From: Roseovarius sp. SCSIO 43702
Lineage (GTDB): Bacteria > Pseudomonadota > Alphaproteobacteria > Rhodobacterales > Rhodobacteraceae
DNA: 64,000 nt
Assembly: GCF_019599045.1 (NCBI RefSeq)
Contig: NZ_CP080623.1
Span: 1,014,501 to 1,078,500, forward strand
Reading direction: 5' to 3'
A program made the position numbers and the translations under genes. A model generated the notes under the pieces. It made no database searches, was not told where the DNA came from, and saw nothing but the letters and a program-made list of their open reading frames with translations. This document shows, piece after piece, positions 8,966-17,772 of the stretch. Numbering within the stretch: position 1 is the first letter of the stretch; each line of letters begins with the position of its first letter.

Positions 8966-10540
8966 ATGTCCGATCTGCGCGATGCCGCGATGCAATCGAA
9001 AGCCTGGCCCTTCGAGGAGGCGCGCCGCGTGCTCAAGCGTTACGAGAAGGCACCGCCGGAAAAGGGCTACGTGCTTTTCGAGACGGGCTACGGTCCGAGC
9101 GGATTGCCGCATATCGGGACCTTCGGCGAGGTGTTGCGCACGACGATGGTCCGGCGTGCCTTCGAGGCGATCTCGGACATCCCGACGCGGCTTATCTGCT
9201 TCTCGGACGACCTCGACGGGATGCGCAAGGTGCCCGGCAACGTGCCCAACCGCGACATGCTGGCCGAGCACCTGCAAAGACCTCTCACCAGCGTGCCGGA
9301 CCCGTTCGGAACGCATGAGAGCTTCGGACATCACAACAACGCGATGTTGCGGCGGTTCCTCGACACGTTCGGCTTCGACTACGAGTTCATCAGCGCGACC
9401 GAGTTCTACAATTCGGGGCAATTCGACGAGGTGCTGCTGCGGGCCGCCGAGCGCTATGACGACATCATGAAGATCATGCTGAAAAGCCTGCGCGACGAGC
9501 GCCGGCAGACCTATTCGATCTTCCTGCCGATCCACCCCGAGACGGGCCGCGTCCTTTACGTGCCGATGAAGAACGTGGACGCCGCGAAGGGCGAGATCAC
9601 CTTCGACGACGAGGAGGGGCGCGAGTGGACGCTGCCGGTGACGGGGGGGCGCGTGAAGCTGCAATGGAAGCCCGATTTCGGCGCGCGCTGGGCCGCGCTG
9701 GGCGTCGATTTCGAGATGTACGGCAAGGATCATTCGACCAACACGCCGATCTATGACGGCATCTGCCGCGCGCTGGGCGTTCGTCCGCCGGAGCATTTCA
9801 CCTACGAGCTCTTCCTCGACGAGCACGGGCAGAAGATCTCGAAATCGTCGGGCAACGGGGTGAGCATCGACGAATGGCTCACCTACGCTGCCACCGAGAG
9901 CCTGTCGTATTTCATGTATCAGAAGCCCAAGACGGCGAAGCGGATGCATTTCGACGTGATCCCGAAGGCGGTTGACGAATACCATCAGCAGCTGCGGGCC
10001 TATCCCGGGCAGGACGTGAAGGCACAGCTTGCCAACCCGGTGTGGCATATCCACGGCGGCGACGTGCCCGAGAGCAACCTCATCGTGCCCTTCTCGATGC
10101 TTCTCAACCTCGCGTCGGTGGCGCAGGCGGAGGACAAGGAGACGCTCTGGGGCTTCATCCAGCGCTATGCGCCCGAGGCGAACCCCGAGGCGAACCCGGA
10201 CATGGATGCCGCCGCGGGCTATGCGGTGAAGTATTACGAGGACTTCGTTAAGCCTTCGAAAACCTACCGTGCGCCGACCGAAACCGAGCGCGAGGCGCTC
10301 GAGGAATTGCGCGACCGGCTTGCCGCCTATGACGGTCCGGTCGAGGACGAGGCGCTGCAATCCGTGGTCTACGACGTGGGCCGTGACCGGTTCGATCCGC
10401 TGCGCGACTGGTTCCGCGCGCTATACGAGGTCCTGCTGGGTGCAAGCCAGGGGCCGCGTTTCGGCGGATTCATCGCACTTTACGGGATAAAGGAAACGGT
10501 CGAGTTGATCGACCGTGCGCTCGCCGGTAGGCTCGCCTGA
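8966..10540 (+). CDS. lysS: lysyl-tRNA synthetase, class I
   Basis: A 524-residue class I (archaeal-type, also called lysK) lysyl-tRNA synthetase charging tRNA-Lys with lysine in the cytoplasm. The Rossmann HIGH variant PSGLPHIGT is at 44-52 and the KMSKS loop is KISKS at 290-294, followed by [11 protein letters not shown]. It has none of the class II motifs of ordinary bacterial LysRS. This class is known in many alphaproteobacteria, so it is a lineage marker. It is divergent from the TerB gene and 74 bp upstream of a cytochrome c gene. Confidence 0.95.
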   Translation: MSDLRDAAMQSKAWPFEEARRVLKRYEKAPPEKGYVLFETGYGPSGLPHIGTFGEVLRTTMVRRAFEAISDIPTRLICFSDDLDGMRKVPGNVPNRDMLAEHLQRPLTSVPDPFGTHESFGHHNNAMLRRFLDTFGFDYEFISATEFYNSGQFDEVLLRAAERYDDIMKIMLKSLRDERRQTYSIFLPIHPETGRVLYVPMKNVDAAKGEITFDDEEGREWTLPVTGGRVKLQWKPDFGARWAALGVDFEMYGKDHSTNTPIYDGICRALGVRPPEHFTYELFLDEHGQKISKSSGNGVSIDEWLTYAATESLSYFMYQKPKTAKRMHFDVIPKAVDEYHQQLRAYPGQDVKAQLANPVWHIHGGDVPESNLIVPFSMLLNLASVAQAEDKETLWGFIQRYAPEANPEANPDMDAAAGYAVKYYEDFVKPSKTYRAPTETEREALEELRDRLAAYDGPVEDEALQSVVYDVGRDRFDPLRDWFRALYEVLLGASQGPRFGGFIALYGIKETVELIDRALAGRLA

Positions 10541-10547
10541 AAATCGG

Positions 10548-10561
10548 TTGAGGTGGATCAA
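10548..10561 (+). promoter_or_regulatory. Fnr/FnrL-like binding site
   Basis: TTGAGGTGGATCAA matches the Fnr consensus TTGAT-N4-ATCAA at nine of ten defined positions. It lies in the lysS-cytochrome c gap, 54 bp before the cytochrome start. Control of the cytochrome by oxygen is inferred from this position. Confidence 0.55.
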
Positions 10562-10614
10562 GGCGCAACGGCGTTCTCTCTGCCAAGATTGCCGGAGCGA
10601 GCAGAGAGGCAGCC

Positions 10615-11028
10615 ATGAAACCTTTGATTTACAGCGGAATTCTCCTGGCCATCGTCGCGGCCTGCGCGCGCGTGTCGATGCCCGAGCCGCCCGAGGGCCG
10701 CGCGCTCTACGTCGAGAATTGCGCGATGTGCCACGGGCCTGCGGGGCAGGGGAACGGCGATTGGGCCGCGATGATCGAGCCCCGGCCCGCGGATCTGACG
10801 CGGCTCAACGAGGGCGGGCGGTTCGACCGCGCGCGGGTGCTCAGCATCATCGACGGCTATGACCGGACGGGCCTTCCGGGGCACCAGATGCCTGAATTCG
10901 GGGCCCTTCTGCGTGGTGACACGGTGCCTGTCGATGTGGGCGACGGGCGGCTTACGCCGACGCCGCGGCCGCTTGCGGCGCTGCTGGTCTATCTCGAGAG
11001 TATCCAGCGGGTCGCGCCCGAGGGTTAA
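10615..11028 (+). CDS. class I cytochrome c, lipoprotein-anchored
   Basis: A 137-residue mono-haem cytochrome c. The haem site CAMCH begins near residue 37 and the axial methionine is probably in GHQMPEFG. The N-terminus has a signal sequence ending in a lipobox-like V-A-A-C, so the protein is probably a lipid-anchored periplasmic electron carrier; otherwise it would be a cleaved soluble form. An Fnr-like site lies 54 bp upstream, suggesting a role in micro-oxic respiration. Its TAA stop overlaps the stop of the convergent metalloprotease-like gene. Confidence 0.85.
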   Translation: MKPLIYSGILLAIVAACARVSMPEPPEGRALYVENCAMCHGPAGQGNGDWAAMIEPRPADLTRLNEGGRFDRARVLSIIDGYDRTGLPGHQMPEFGALLRGDTVPVDVGDGRLTPTPRPLAALLVYLESIQRVAPEG

Positions 11029-11696
11029 CGGCAGATCCCTTCCGTCTCGGCCCCGTCCCAGGGCAGGCGGACATTGCGCGGAATCTTCAACGATTGCAGG
11101 GGCATGGCGCCGCCGATGAGTTGGCGCAGGCGATCGGTGCGGGGCGCCCCGGGGTCGAGCGCGGCGCAGCAGACATATTCCTCGACGATGCTGGCCTGCT
11201 GTTCGTAGGAGAAGTCGAGGAAGCGGGTTTTCGTCGTCAGGTCAAAGAGATAGGGGTCATCGGCCACGCGGTGTTCGCGCGAGGCGCGAAACGGGGTGTA
11301 GCCGGTGATCGAGCGGTTCTGCCATTGCCAGACATGGGTGATCTCGTGGGCGAAGAACATCGCCTCGATGAGGCCCATCTCCTGCGGGTAGCCACGCAGA
11401 TAATCCTTTAGATAGTAGGGTTTGGCGAAGAAAATGCGGTTGTAGAGAGCCACGGCGGCGGGGGCGACGGTCACGATGTCGGTCTCGGGTTCGGGCAGGA
11501 TGCGCTCGCGGCAGGCGAGACGGGGCCGTTTCTGGCGCCGGTAGGAGATCGCGTCGACGGGCGCGCCGACGACGAAGCGGACGGCGCTCGTGTCGAGCGT
11601 GGGGCCATGTATCTGTTTCGCAAAGGATTTCTCGGCCGGGGTGAGCGGGCGGCCACAGGCGGCCAGGAGCAGGAAGAGGACGAGAACGAGGCGCAT
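11025..11696 (-). CDS. putative lipoprotein with HExxH zinc-protease motif
   Basis: A 223-residue protein I cannot assign to a named family. It has a signal peptide with lipobox LAAC (Cys 14) and an HEITH motif at 117-121 inside an aromatic helix (FFAHEITHVWQWQ). A glutamate in SIVEEY, about 52 residues downstream, could be the third zinc ligand. It is probably an envelope zinc-binding protein, perhaps a peptidase related to proteins annotated as DUF4157-like. The motif is visible; the activity is inferred. It converges on the cytochrome c gene with a 4-bp stop overlap. Confidence 0.65.
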   Translation of the reverse strand: MRLVLVLFLLLAACGRPLTPAEKSFAKQIHGPTLDTSAVRFVVGAPVDAISYRRQKRPRLACRERILPEPETDIVTVAPAAVALYNRIFFAKPYYLKDYLRGYPQEMGLIEAMFFAHEITHVWQWQNRSITGYTPFRASREHRVADDPYLFDLTTKTRFLDFSYEQQASIVEEYVCCAALDPGAPRTDRLRQLIGGAMPLQSLKIPRNVRLPWDGAETEGICR

Positions 11697-12238
11697 GTGG
11701 CGACGTTAGCAAGGCTTCCGGCGGGGGGCGAGGGGGATTTGCGGGCGAAAGGTTAATGCAGCGAACCCCACGTCGGTATCCACGTCGGTATCCACGTCGG
11801 TATCGCGTCGGTGGAAGGTGAGTCGCGCGATGTGTTGACGCTGCGCGCGGTGGGAGCGGACGGGCGCACGGGGGAGGGGCGTGGAGGCCCGGGGCGGGTG
11901 GTTCGGGGTGGAGAGACCGCGCGAGGGTCAGGCCGCGGGATGGCGATCCGAGGGTGATCCGGGGCGCTTCATGGTGGCCGTGTCCGCGGAGCGTTCGAGC
12001 GATGCGCAGGTGGCGGCCAATCGGCCAGCGCGTCGCATCCGGGGTGCGCCGCCCATAGTCGGCACGCCTGCGGCGTGACGGGCGGTCTCACTCTCGGCGA
12101 TAGCAGGCAATCGGCGGTCGGACAGCGGGCGATGGTGCGGCGGCGCAGCGTGCTGCGCCTCGAAGCTGCGCGGGTGGTTTTCGTACCCCACTCTCAATTA
12201 GCATACATCTCGCGAATGCTTAAAGGCTACTTAAAAAA
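11697..12238. other. 542-bp gene-poor stretch
   Basis: No convincing gene is seen. It holds a three-copy 12-bp tandem repeat near the left end, a GC-rich middle with short open frames lacking ribosome sites or family resemblance, and a sharp change to AT-rich DNA at about 12,190 that continues into the next gene. Confidence 0.6.
11769..11804. repeat. 12-bp tandem repeat, three copies
   Basis: CACGTCGGTATC occurs three times head to tail without mismatch, followed by a partial GCGTCGGT copy. It is intergenic. Confidence 0.9.
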
Positions 12239-12904
12239 TTATGAGCCAAAGTAACTATTGACCAGAAGCGTTAAGGCTATCGATATAACTGCAGTGACAA
12301 TTGCTATGATTAGTTCGTGTCCATGCTTTTCGAAGAAACTCTTGTTCACTCTATGCTTGTATCTGACTGAAAATCTAAGAAGCAAAGCATTACCAATTGC
12401 CACGGGCAAGACAATCAACATACCAATACCAACAAACGCTTTTTGAGCCGCTTCTCCGAAACCAATGCTTTCTAGGGCGTTGTGTATGTAGTTGGTGTAT
12501 CCGCCAATGACTATGAAGGCGAATGTTGAAGTGTAGACGAGCCAATTCTTAAAAAATGCATACCACGGCTTGAACTGATTGAGTTCTAGATAAGCAGTTT
12601 CAGCGTTTCTCCGGTTCTCTGACTTAAACTCAAATTTCGCACCATTGTCGCGTTCGAACGAAATCGAAAAATACGGAAATTGCAGAGAGAATGGAACCCT
12701 GATCGATGCTAGGTGCTTTCGAATTTCGTCGATGCCCTGCAGTTCAGTTCTTTCACGTCTGCCAGATTTAAAAGATAGAACTATCTCATCTGAATCTTCG
12801 GAATGTCGCTGAATAAAATCGGTTAGTTGCTCGCTGTCGATTTTTAGAGCACGTATTCTAAGAGTTTCGCGCCAAGGTCTCGGCGTGGTATCAATAACCT
12901 TCAT
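12239..12904 (-). CDS. AT-rich membrane protein of unknown function
   Basis: A 221-residue protein I do not recognise. Residues 1-115 form a soluble, charged, mixed alpha/beta region; three hydrophobic helices follow at about 121-138, 155-177 and 198-217. Its base and codon use are strikingly AT-rich compared with every neighbour (many AAA, ATT and TTT codons), which signals recent transfer. The ATG begins directly after the parE TAG stop, and a GAGGAG motif within the last parE codons can serve as ribosome site, so it should be translated as a parE read-on gene. AT-rich DNA continues about 50 bp past its stop. Confidence 0.7.
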   Translation of the reverse strand: MKVIDTTPRPWRETLRIRALKIDSEQLTDFIQRHSEDSDEIVLSFKSGRRERTELQGIDEIRKHLASIRVPFSLQFPYFSISFERDNGAKFEFKSENRRNAETAYLELNQFKPWYAFFKNWLVYTSTFAFIVIGGYTNYIHNALESIGFGEAAQKAFVGIGMLIVLPVAIGNALLLRFSVRYKHRVNKSFFEKHGHELIIAIVTAVISIALTLLVNSYFGS

Positions 12905-14866
12905 CTAAACATCCAACTCCTCCACGAACCTCGCGTTCTCCTGGATATACTGGAACCGCAGTTCCGGCTTTTTCCCCATGAGCCGTTCCACGAGGTCGCC
13001 GGTCTCGCCGGGTTCGTCCTCGTCTATGGTCACGCGGATGAGCTTGCGCGTCCTGGGGTCCATGGTGGTTTCCTTCAGGTCCTTGGCGTCCATCTCTCCG
13101 AGGCCCTTGAAGCGGGAGACGTCGATCTTGCCCTTGCCGCCGAGGCCCTTTTCGAGCCAGCGGTCGCGCTCGGCCTCGTCGAGGCAATAGACCCGTTTCG
13201 CCCCTTGCGTCAGCCGGTAGAGGGGCGGGCAGGCGAGGTAGAGGTGGCCCGCGTCGATCATGGGCCGCATCTGGGTGAAGAAGAAAGTCATCAGCAGCGA
13301 CGCGATATGCGCGCCGTCCACGTCGGCGTCGGTCATGATGATGACCTTGTCATAGCGCAGGTCGTCGATGTTGAACCGGCTGCCCAGCCCCACGCCGAGC
13401 GCCTGTGTCAGGTCGCTGATCTCGGCGTTCGAGCCTAGCTTGGAAGAGGCGGCGCCCAGCACGTTGAGGATCTTGCCCCTGAGCGGCAGGAGCGCCTGGT
13501 TGGCGCGGTTGCGCGCCATCTTGGCGGAGCCGCCCGCGCTGTCGCCCTCGACGATGAAAAGCTCGGTCCCGTCGCGCGTGTTGAGCGTGCAATCCACCAG
13601 CTTGCCCGGCAAGCGCAGTTTCTTGGTGGCGGACTTGCGCTGCGTCTCCTTCTCCTGCTTGCGGCGCATCCGCTCTTCGGCGCGCAGGACGAGGAAGTCG
13701 AGGATGGCGCCGGCGGATTTCGTGTTCGAGGCGAGCCAGTTGTCGAAATGGTCGCGCACCGCCCCCTCGACCAGGCGCACGGCCTCGGTGGTGGCGAGGC
13801 GGTCCTTGGTCTGACCCACGAATTCCGGCTCGCGGATGAAGCAGGAGACCAGCGCGCAGCCCCCGGCCATCAGGTCCTCGCGCGTGATCTGCGCCGCCTT
13901 GCGGTTGTTCACCAGCTCGCCATAGGCCTTGATCCCCTTGAGGATCGCGGCCCAGAAACCCGCCACATGCGTGCCACCTTCGGGGGTGGGCACGGTGTTG
14001 CAGTAGGATTGCAGGAAGCCGTCGCGCGACGGTGTCCAGTTGATCGCCCATTCGACCTTGCCGGGGGTGTCGAAGCGTTCCTGGAACTCGACGGTGCCGG
14101 AAAACGGGTTCTCGGCATAGGTCGAGGCGCTGCCCAGCGTCTCGCGCAGGTAGTCGGCGAGGCCGCCCGGAAAGTGGAACGTCGCCTCCTGCGGGGTCTC
14201 GCCGTCGTCGATGGCCGATTTCCAGCGGATCTCGACGCCCGAGAAGAGATAGGCCTTGGAGCGGATCGACTTGAAGAGGCGGGCGGGCTTGAACCGGTGG
14301 TGGCCGAAGATCTCCTCGTCGGCGTGAAAGGTGACGGTCGTGCCGCGCCGGTTGGGGGCCTGGCCCACCTTCTCGATCGGGCCGAGGGGGATGCCGCGTG
14401 AAAACCGCTGCTCGTGCAGTTCCTTGTTGCGGGCGACCTGCACGACCATGGAATCGCTCAGCGCGTTGACCACCGAGGCGCCCACGCCGTGGAGGCCGCC
14501 CGAGGTCTGGTATGCCTTGCCCGAGAACTTCCCGCCCGCGTGGAGCGTGCAGAGGATCACCTCGAGCGCGGATTTGCCGGGGAATTTGGGGTGCGGGTCG
14601 ATGGGGATACCGCGACCATTGTCGCGGATGGTGATGGAATGGTCCTCGTGCAGCTCGACCTCGATCCGGGTGGCGTGGCCGGCGACGGCCTCGTCCATGG
14701 AGTTGTCGAGCACTTCGGCCACCAGGTGATGCAGCGCGCGTTCATCGGTGCCGCCGATATACATGCCCGGCCGCTTGCGCACGGGCTCCAGCCCCTCGAG
14801 CACCTCGATGGAGGAGGCGTCGTAATCGGTCGCGTCGGGGGCGGATGACAGGAGGTCCTGGGCCAT
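12905..14866 (-). CDS. parE: DNA topoisomerase IV subunit B
   Basis: A 653-residue ATPase subunit of topoisomerase IV, which with ParC decatenates daughter chromosomes. The GHKL ATPase domain shows VLDNSMDEA, DNGRGIP and GGLHGVGASVV in the first 130 residues. The Toprim domain shows EGDSAGGSAK (about 438) and DADVDGAHI (about 513). The C-terminus ends in the usual QENARFVEELDV, so the gene is intact despite the foreign-looking gene joined to its stop. The length is in the ParE rather than the GyrB range. parC is not in the window. Confidence 0.95.
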   Translation of the reverse strand: MAQDLLSSAPDATDYDASSIEVLEGLEPVRKRPGMYIGGTDERALHHLVAEVLDNSMDEAVAGHATRIEVELHEDHSITIRDNGRGIPIDPHPKFPGKSALEVILCTLHAGGKFSGKAYQTSGGLHGVGASVVNALSDSMVVQVARNKELHEQRFSRGIPLGPIEKVGQAPNRRGTTVTFHADEEIFGHHRFKPARLFKSIRSKAYLFSGVEIRWKSAIDDGETPQEATFHFPGGLADYLRETLGSASTYAENPFSGTVEFQERFDTPGKVEWAINWTPSRDGFLQSYCNTVPTPEGGTHVAGFWAAILKGIKAYGELVNNRKAAQITREDLMAGGCALVSCFIREPEFVGQTKDRLATTEAVRLVEGAVRDHFDNWLASNTKSAGAILDFLVLRAEERMRRKQEKETQRKSATKKLRLPGKLVDCTLNTRDGTELFIVEGDSAGGSAKMARNRANQALLPLRGKILNVLGAASSKLGSNAEISDLTQALGVGLGSRFNIDDLRYDKVIIMTDADVDGAHIASLLMTFFFTQMRPMIDAGHLYLACPPLYRLTQGAKRVYCLDEAERDRWLEKGLGGKGKIDVSRFKGLGEMDAKDLKETTMDPRTRKLIRVTIDEDEPGETGDLVERLMGKKPELRFQYIQENARFVEELDV

Positions 14867-15096
14867 GTGCTGCTCTGCTTTTATTGGTTGGGGCAGTTAT
14901 GCCAGAGCCGGGTGCGGCTTGGCCAGTGGCAAAACCACGGGGAGCGCGCGAATGGCTAATGTCACTCTGAGACTGATATTTTCCGGGTTTCTTCTGCGCT
15001 GCCTTATTTTCGCCCAGATCGGGAGGCTAAGCTGCAACCAGAAGATGTGGGGGTAAACCCACTGTATTTGTGTCGTTGAGACGAGGAGTAGACATC

Positions 15097-15846
15097 ATGG
15101 CGTTGCAGGATCTGTTCATGGCGCCCCAACCTGAAGATACCGACCCGGAAGACCAGGTTATCATCAACCTCCCGCGAAGCTATCGCAGGACCGTCGACTG
15201 GAAGCCCGAGCTGGGGGACATCGCGCCGAATTTCACCTGTCAGTCGACGCATGGGCGCATCACCTTCCACGATTGGGCGGAGGGACAGTGGACCGTGCTT
15301 GCCGGGTATCCCAAGATGCGGGCCGGGATCAGCGACACCGAACTGGTGGGGTTCGAGACGCATCGCGAGAATTTCGAGAAGCGCAACGCGGCAGTGCTTG
15401 GCATTTCGCCCTGTCGGCTGGAGCGCAACATCAACTGGATTGCCGAAGTCGAGGAGCTTTTCGCGGTGACGGCGGAATCCCCGATGCTGTGCGATCCGGG
15501 CCGGGAGATCAGCGAGATGCTGGGGATGTGGCATGAATCTGCGCCGGTCGAGCCGACGATCCGCAAGACGATGATCTTCGACCCCGCGCTGCGCCTTCGG
15601 TGGGTGTCGGAATATCCCTCGACCCTGGGGCGGAGCGTCGACGAGATCCTGCGCGTGCTGGACGGGCTGATCCTTTTCGATGCCAAGCAGCTTGGCGCGC
15701 CGATGGACTGGATGCCGGGCGATCCGGCGATCGTGCGGCCCGACATGAGCACGGCAATGGCGCGGCGCGTCTATGGCGACAGCGTCGTGGAAGTGACGCC
15801 GCGGATCAGGACCGTGGATCCCGACGCGGTGCCCGAGGGCGGGTGA
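15097..15846 (+). CDS. peroxiredoxin-family protein with Ser in place of the peroxidatic Cys
   Basis: A 249-residue protein with the Prx6/1-Cys peroxiredoxin layout: PNFTC, a TVLAGYP strand, TIRKTMIFDP with the family arginine (R156), and the C-terminal PMDWMPGD block. The active site PxxxTxxC reads P72-K-M-R-A76-G-I-S79, so both the conserved Thr and the catalytic Cys are missing; cysteines at 48, 106 and 132 lie elsewhere. It is unlikely to reduce peroxides by the standard mechanism. The start follows GAGGAG by about 8 bases. It converges on the metallo-beta-lactamase gene. Fold assignment is strong; function is unknown. Confidence 0.8.
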   Translation: MALQDLFMAPQPEDTDPEDQVIINLPRSYRRTVDWKPELGDIAPNFTCQSTHGRITFHDWAEGQWTVLAGYPKMRAGISDTELVGFETHRENFEKRNAAVLGISPCRLERNINWIAEVEELFAVTAESPMLCDPGREISEMLGMWHESAPVEPTIRKTMIFDPALRLRWVSEYPSTLGRSVDEILRVLDGLILFDAKQLGAPMDWMPGDPAIVRPDMSTAMARRVYGDSVVEVTPRIRTVDPDAVPEGG

Positions 15847-15879
15847 GGCCCGGCCGGGCGGCGCCCGTGCCGCACCCGT

Positions 15880-16785
15880 CTAGAGGGTGAGCTGATAGCT
15901 CTGGGGCACGTAGGAGAAGCCGTCGCCCGCGCGCTCCACGTAGCCGAGCGCCGGAAAGGGCATGTGGTAGCCCACGAAGGGTGTCCGGTCGGCGGCGAGA
16001 CGATCGAGCAGGCGACGGCGGGTCGCGGCGGCGGCCTGCTTGTCCATGTCGTACTTCACCTCCCAGTCGGGATGGGCGAGGGACCACACGTAATGATTCG
16101 CGAAATCCGCCGCGATCAGCAGGGTCTGGCCGCCAGCCTGGACGGTGAACACCATGTGCCCCGGCGTGTGGCCGAAAGCGGCTTGGGCGGTGATGCCGCG
16201 CGCCACGCTGTCACCGTCCGCAAGCATCGTCATCCGGTCGGCGAGGGGGCGCACCCTGGTTTCGAACCCCTCGTTCTCGCGGCCGGACCACGCGTCGAAC
16301 TCGACCGATCCGGTCGCGTAGCGCGCGTTCGTGAAAGTGGGGGCGCCGTCCGTCATGAGGCCGCCGATATGGTCGCCATGCATATGCGTGATCACCACGA
16401 GATCCACCTGGTCGGGCGCGTAGCCCGCGGCTGAAAGCGCCTCGACCGTGCCGGGGCCGTCGAGCCCGGTGTCGAAGAGCACGAGTTCGTCGCCGGTATT
16501 GACGACGGTGGGCGTGAAGTAGCCGCGCGCCTCATCGGTGGGGATGTTGGCGGCCTCGGAGGCCTGTGCGAAGGTGGCCTCATCCACGTTCAGGCCGAAG
16601 ATCGAATGCGGATCGGACATGGTGCGGGTGCCGGCGAGGATCGTGGTCACGTCCATGTCACCGAGTGTCACCCGGTGGAAGCGCGGCTCGGCCACGCCCA
16701 TGAGCGGCGCGGCGGCCTGTGCCGCGCTCGCCAGTGGAAGGGCGGCGGCGGTGCCGAGAAGCCGGCGGCGGGTCAGATGGGTCAT
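15880..16785 (-). CDS. MBL-fold metallohydrolase, Tat-exported
   Basis: A 301-residue metallo-beta-lactamase-fold enzyme with the di-zinc motif THMHGDH at 133-139 and further ligands in GHTPGHM, AADFAN and GYHMPFP. The N-terminus TRRRLLGTAAALP is a twin-arginine signal, so it is probably exported folded to the periplasm. Family members hydrolyse lactones, phosphodiesters or beta-lactams; the substrate cannot be set here. AGGAG precedes the start. Upstream it shares a 384-bp AT-rich divergent region with a lipoprotein gene. Confidence 0.82.
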   Translation of the reverse strand: MTHLTRRRLLGTAAALPLASAAQAAAPLMGVAEPRFHRVTLGDMDVTTILAGTRTMSDPHSIFGLNVDEATFAQASEAANIPTDEARGYFTPTVVNTGDELVLFDTGLDGPGTVEALSAAGYAPDQVDLVVITHMHGDHIGGLMTDGAPTFTNARYATGSVEFDAWSGRENEGFETRVRPLADRMTMLADGDSVARGITAQAAFGHTPGHMVFTVQAGGQTLLIAADFANHYVWSLAHPDWEVKYDMDKQAAAATRRRLLDRLAADRTPFVGYHMPFPALGYVERAGDGFSYVPQSYQLTL

Positions 16786-17169
16786 GATGGTCTCCTGTCC
16801 GATGGTCCTGACAGGAAAATAGCGCGAAATCCGGTCACGGCGAGGCCATCGCGGGCGGCAAGCTGGAGGTTTGCAGGCGCGATGGGGAGAATATCGGGAA
16901 AGATTGCAAATTGTAATTTCTGCGAATTTAAAGTGATATTGTTTCGTTATGAATATCGTTTTTATGATATGAAGAGATACTCGTTGCGCATCGAGCGCGT
17001 GACCTGTCTTGCCGGTTTTCGCCTCCTGTCGGCGATCTGAGCCCTTGGGCCGGGGCGGTCGCCGACCCGGCCCGGCCTCGCGCATGTCCACGTGACCGCC
17101 CTCGTGTCTCGACAAGCGGCGCCGTGGCCGGTAGAACGCCCCGGAAATTTCGAGGTGAGGGCGGTTTCA
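16786..17169. promoter_or_regulatory. divergent AT-rich regulatory region
   Basis: There is no gene. Bases 16,890-16,985 are AT-rich in a GC-rich setting. GATATT (16935-16940) and AATATC (16952-16957) form an inverted repeat, and a third GATAT lies at 16966-16970. This is a plausible operator serving the divergent MBL-fold and lipoprotein genes; no regulator gene lies alongside. Confidence 0.4.
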
Positions 17170-17748
17170 ATGTTGCGACGTCTTGCAGGTCTCCTGTCGC
17201 TGGTCACGGTCGTTTTCCTGGCGGGGTGCGGCGCGCCCGGCGGTCCGGTCACGGCCACGCCGGAGGAGGTGAGCCAGCTTGCCACGGCCATCAAGGCGCT
17301 GGGCCCGCAGGTCGATCCCGAGGAGGCCGAGCGCGCGGCGCGGGTGGCCTATGCGCAGGCCCGGAACCTCGCCATCGAATACGAGATCGAGGATCCGCCG
17401 CTGGTCCACAACTCCAAGGTCAACATGGGGCTCAAACCGCGCGGCCTGTGCTATCACTGGGCCAAGGACATGGAGTGGCGCCTGCGCGACGAGCGGTTCG
17501 AGACGCTGGAACTGCACCGCGCGATCGCCAATGCGGACAACCCCTTCCGCATCGAGCATTCGACCGCGATCATCAGCGCGCGGGGCGACACGTTCGACCA
17601 GGGCATCGTCCTCGACCCGTGGCGGAAGGGTGGCGCCTTGTTCTGGGACGAGGTGGCGGATGATACCCGCTATGCCTGGGTCCGGCGCGATATCGTGATG
17701 GAGCAGAAACGCCGGCGCCGCGAGGCGGAGGCGGCGCTGGAAGGTTAG
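17170..17748 (+). CDS. conserved-looking lipoprotein of unknown function
   Basis: A 192-residue protein with a signal peptide and lipobox LAGC (Cys 20), so it is probably lipid-anchored in the envelope. The mature part has a helical region (EEVSQLATAIKAL) and a central GLCYHWAKDMEWRLRDE block with a Cys-Tyr-His cluster followed by STAII and LDPWRKGG, suggesting an enzymatic or papain-like fold, but I cannot assign a family. GAGGTGAGGG precedes the start. It converges on the P450 gene with 24 bp between stops. Confidence 0.65.
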   Translation: MLRRLAGLLSLVTVVFLAGCGAPGGPVTATPEEVSQLATAIKALGPQVDPEEAERAARVAYAQARNLAIEYEIEDPPLVHNSKVNMGLKPRGLCYHWAKDMEWRLRDERFETLELHRAIANADNPFRIEHSTAIISARGDTFDQGIVLDPWRKGGALFWDEVADDTRYAWVRRDIVMEQKRRRREAEAALEG

Positions 17749-17772
17749 GCCCTCCAGCCTGCGCGGCGCGCG

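Noticed and set aside
11881..12197. Short open frames (65 and 89 codons) in the gene-poor stretch.
   Set aside because: No ribosome site, no hydrophobic or domain pattern, and both strands open equally because of high GC.
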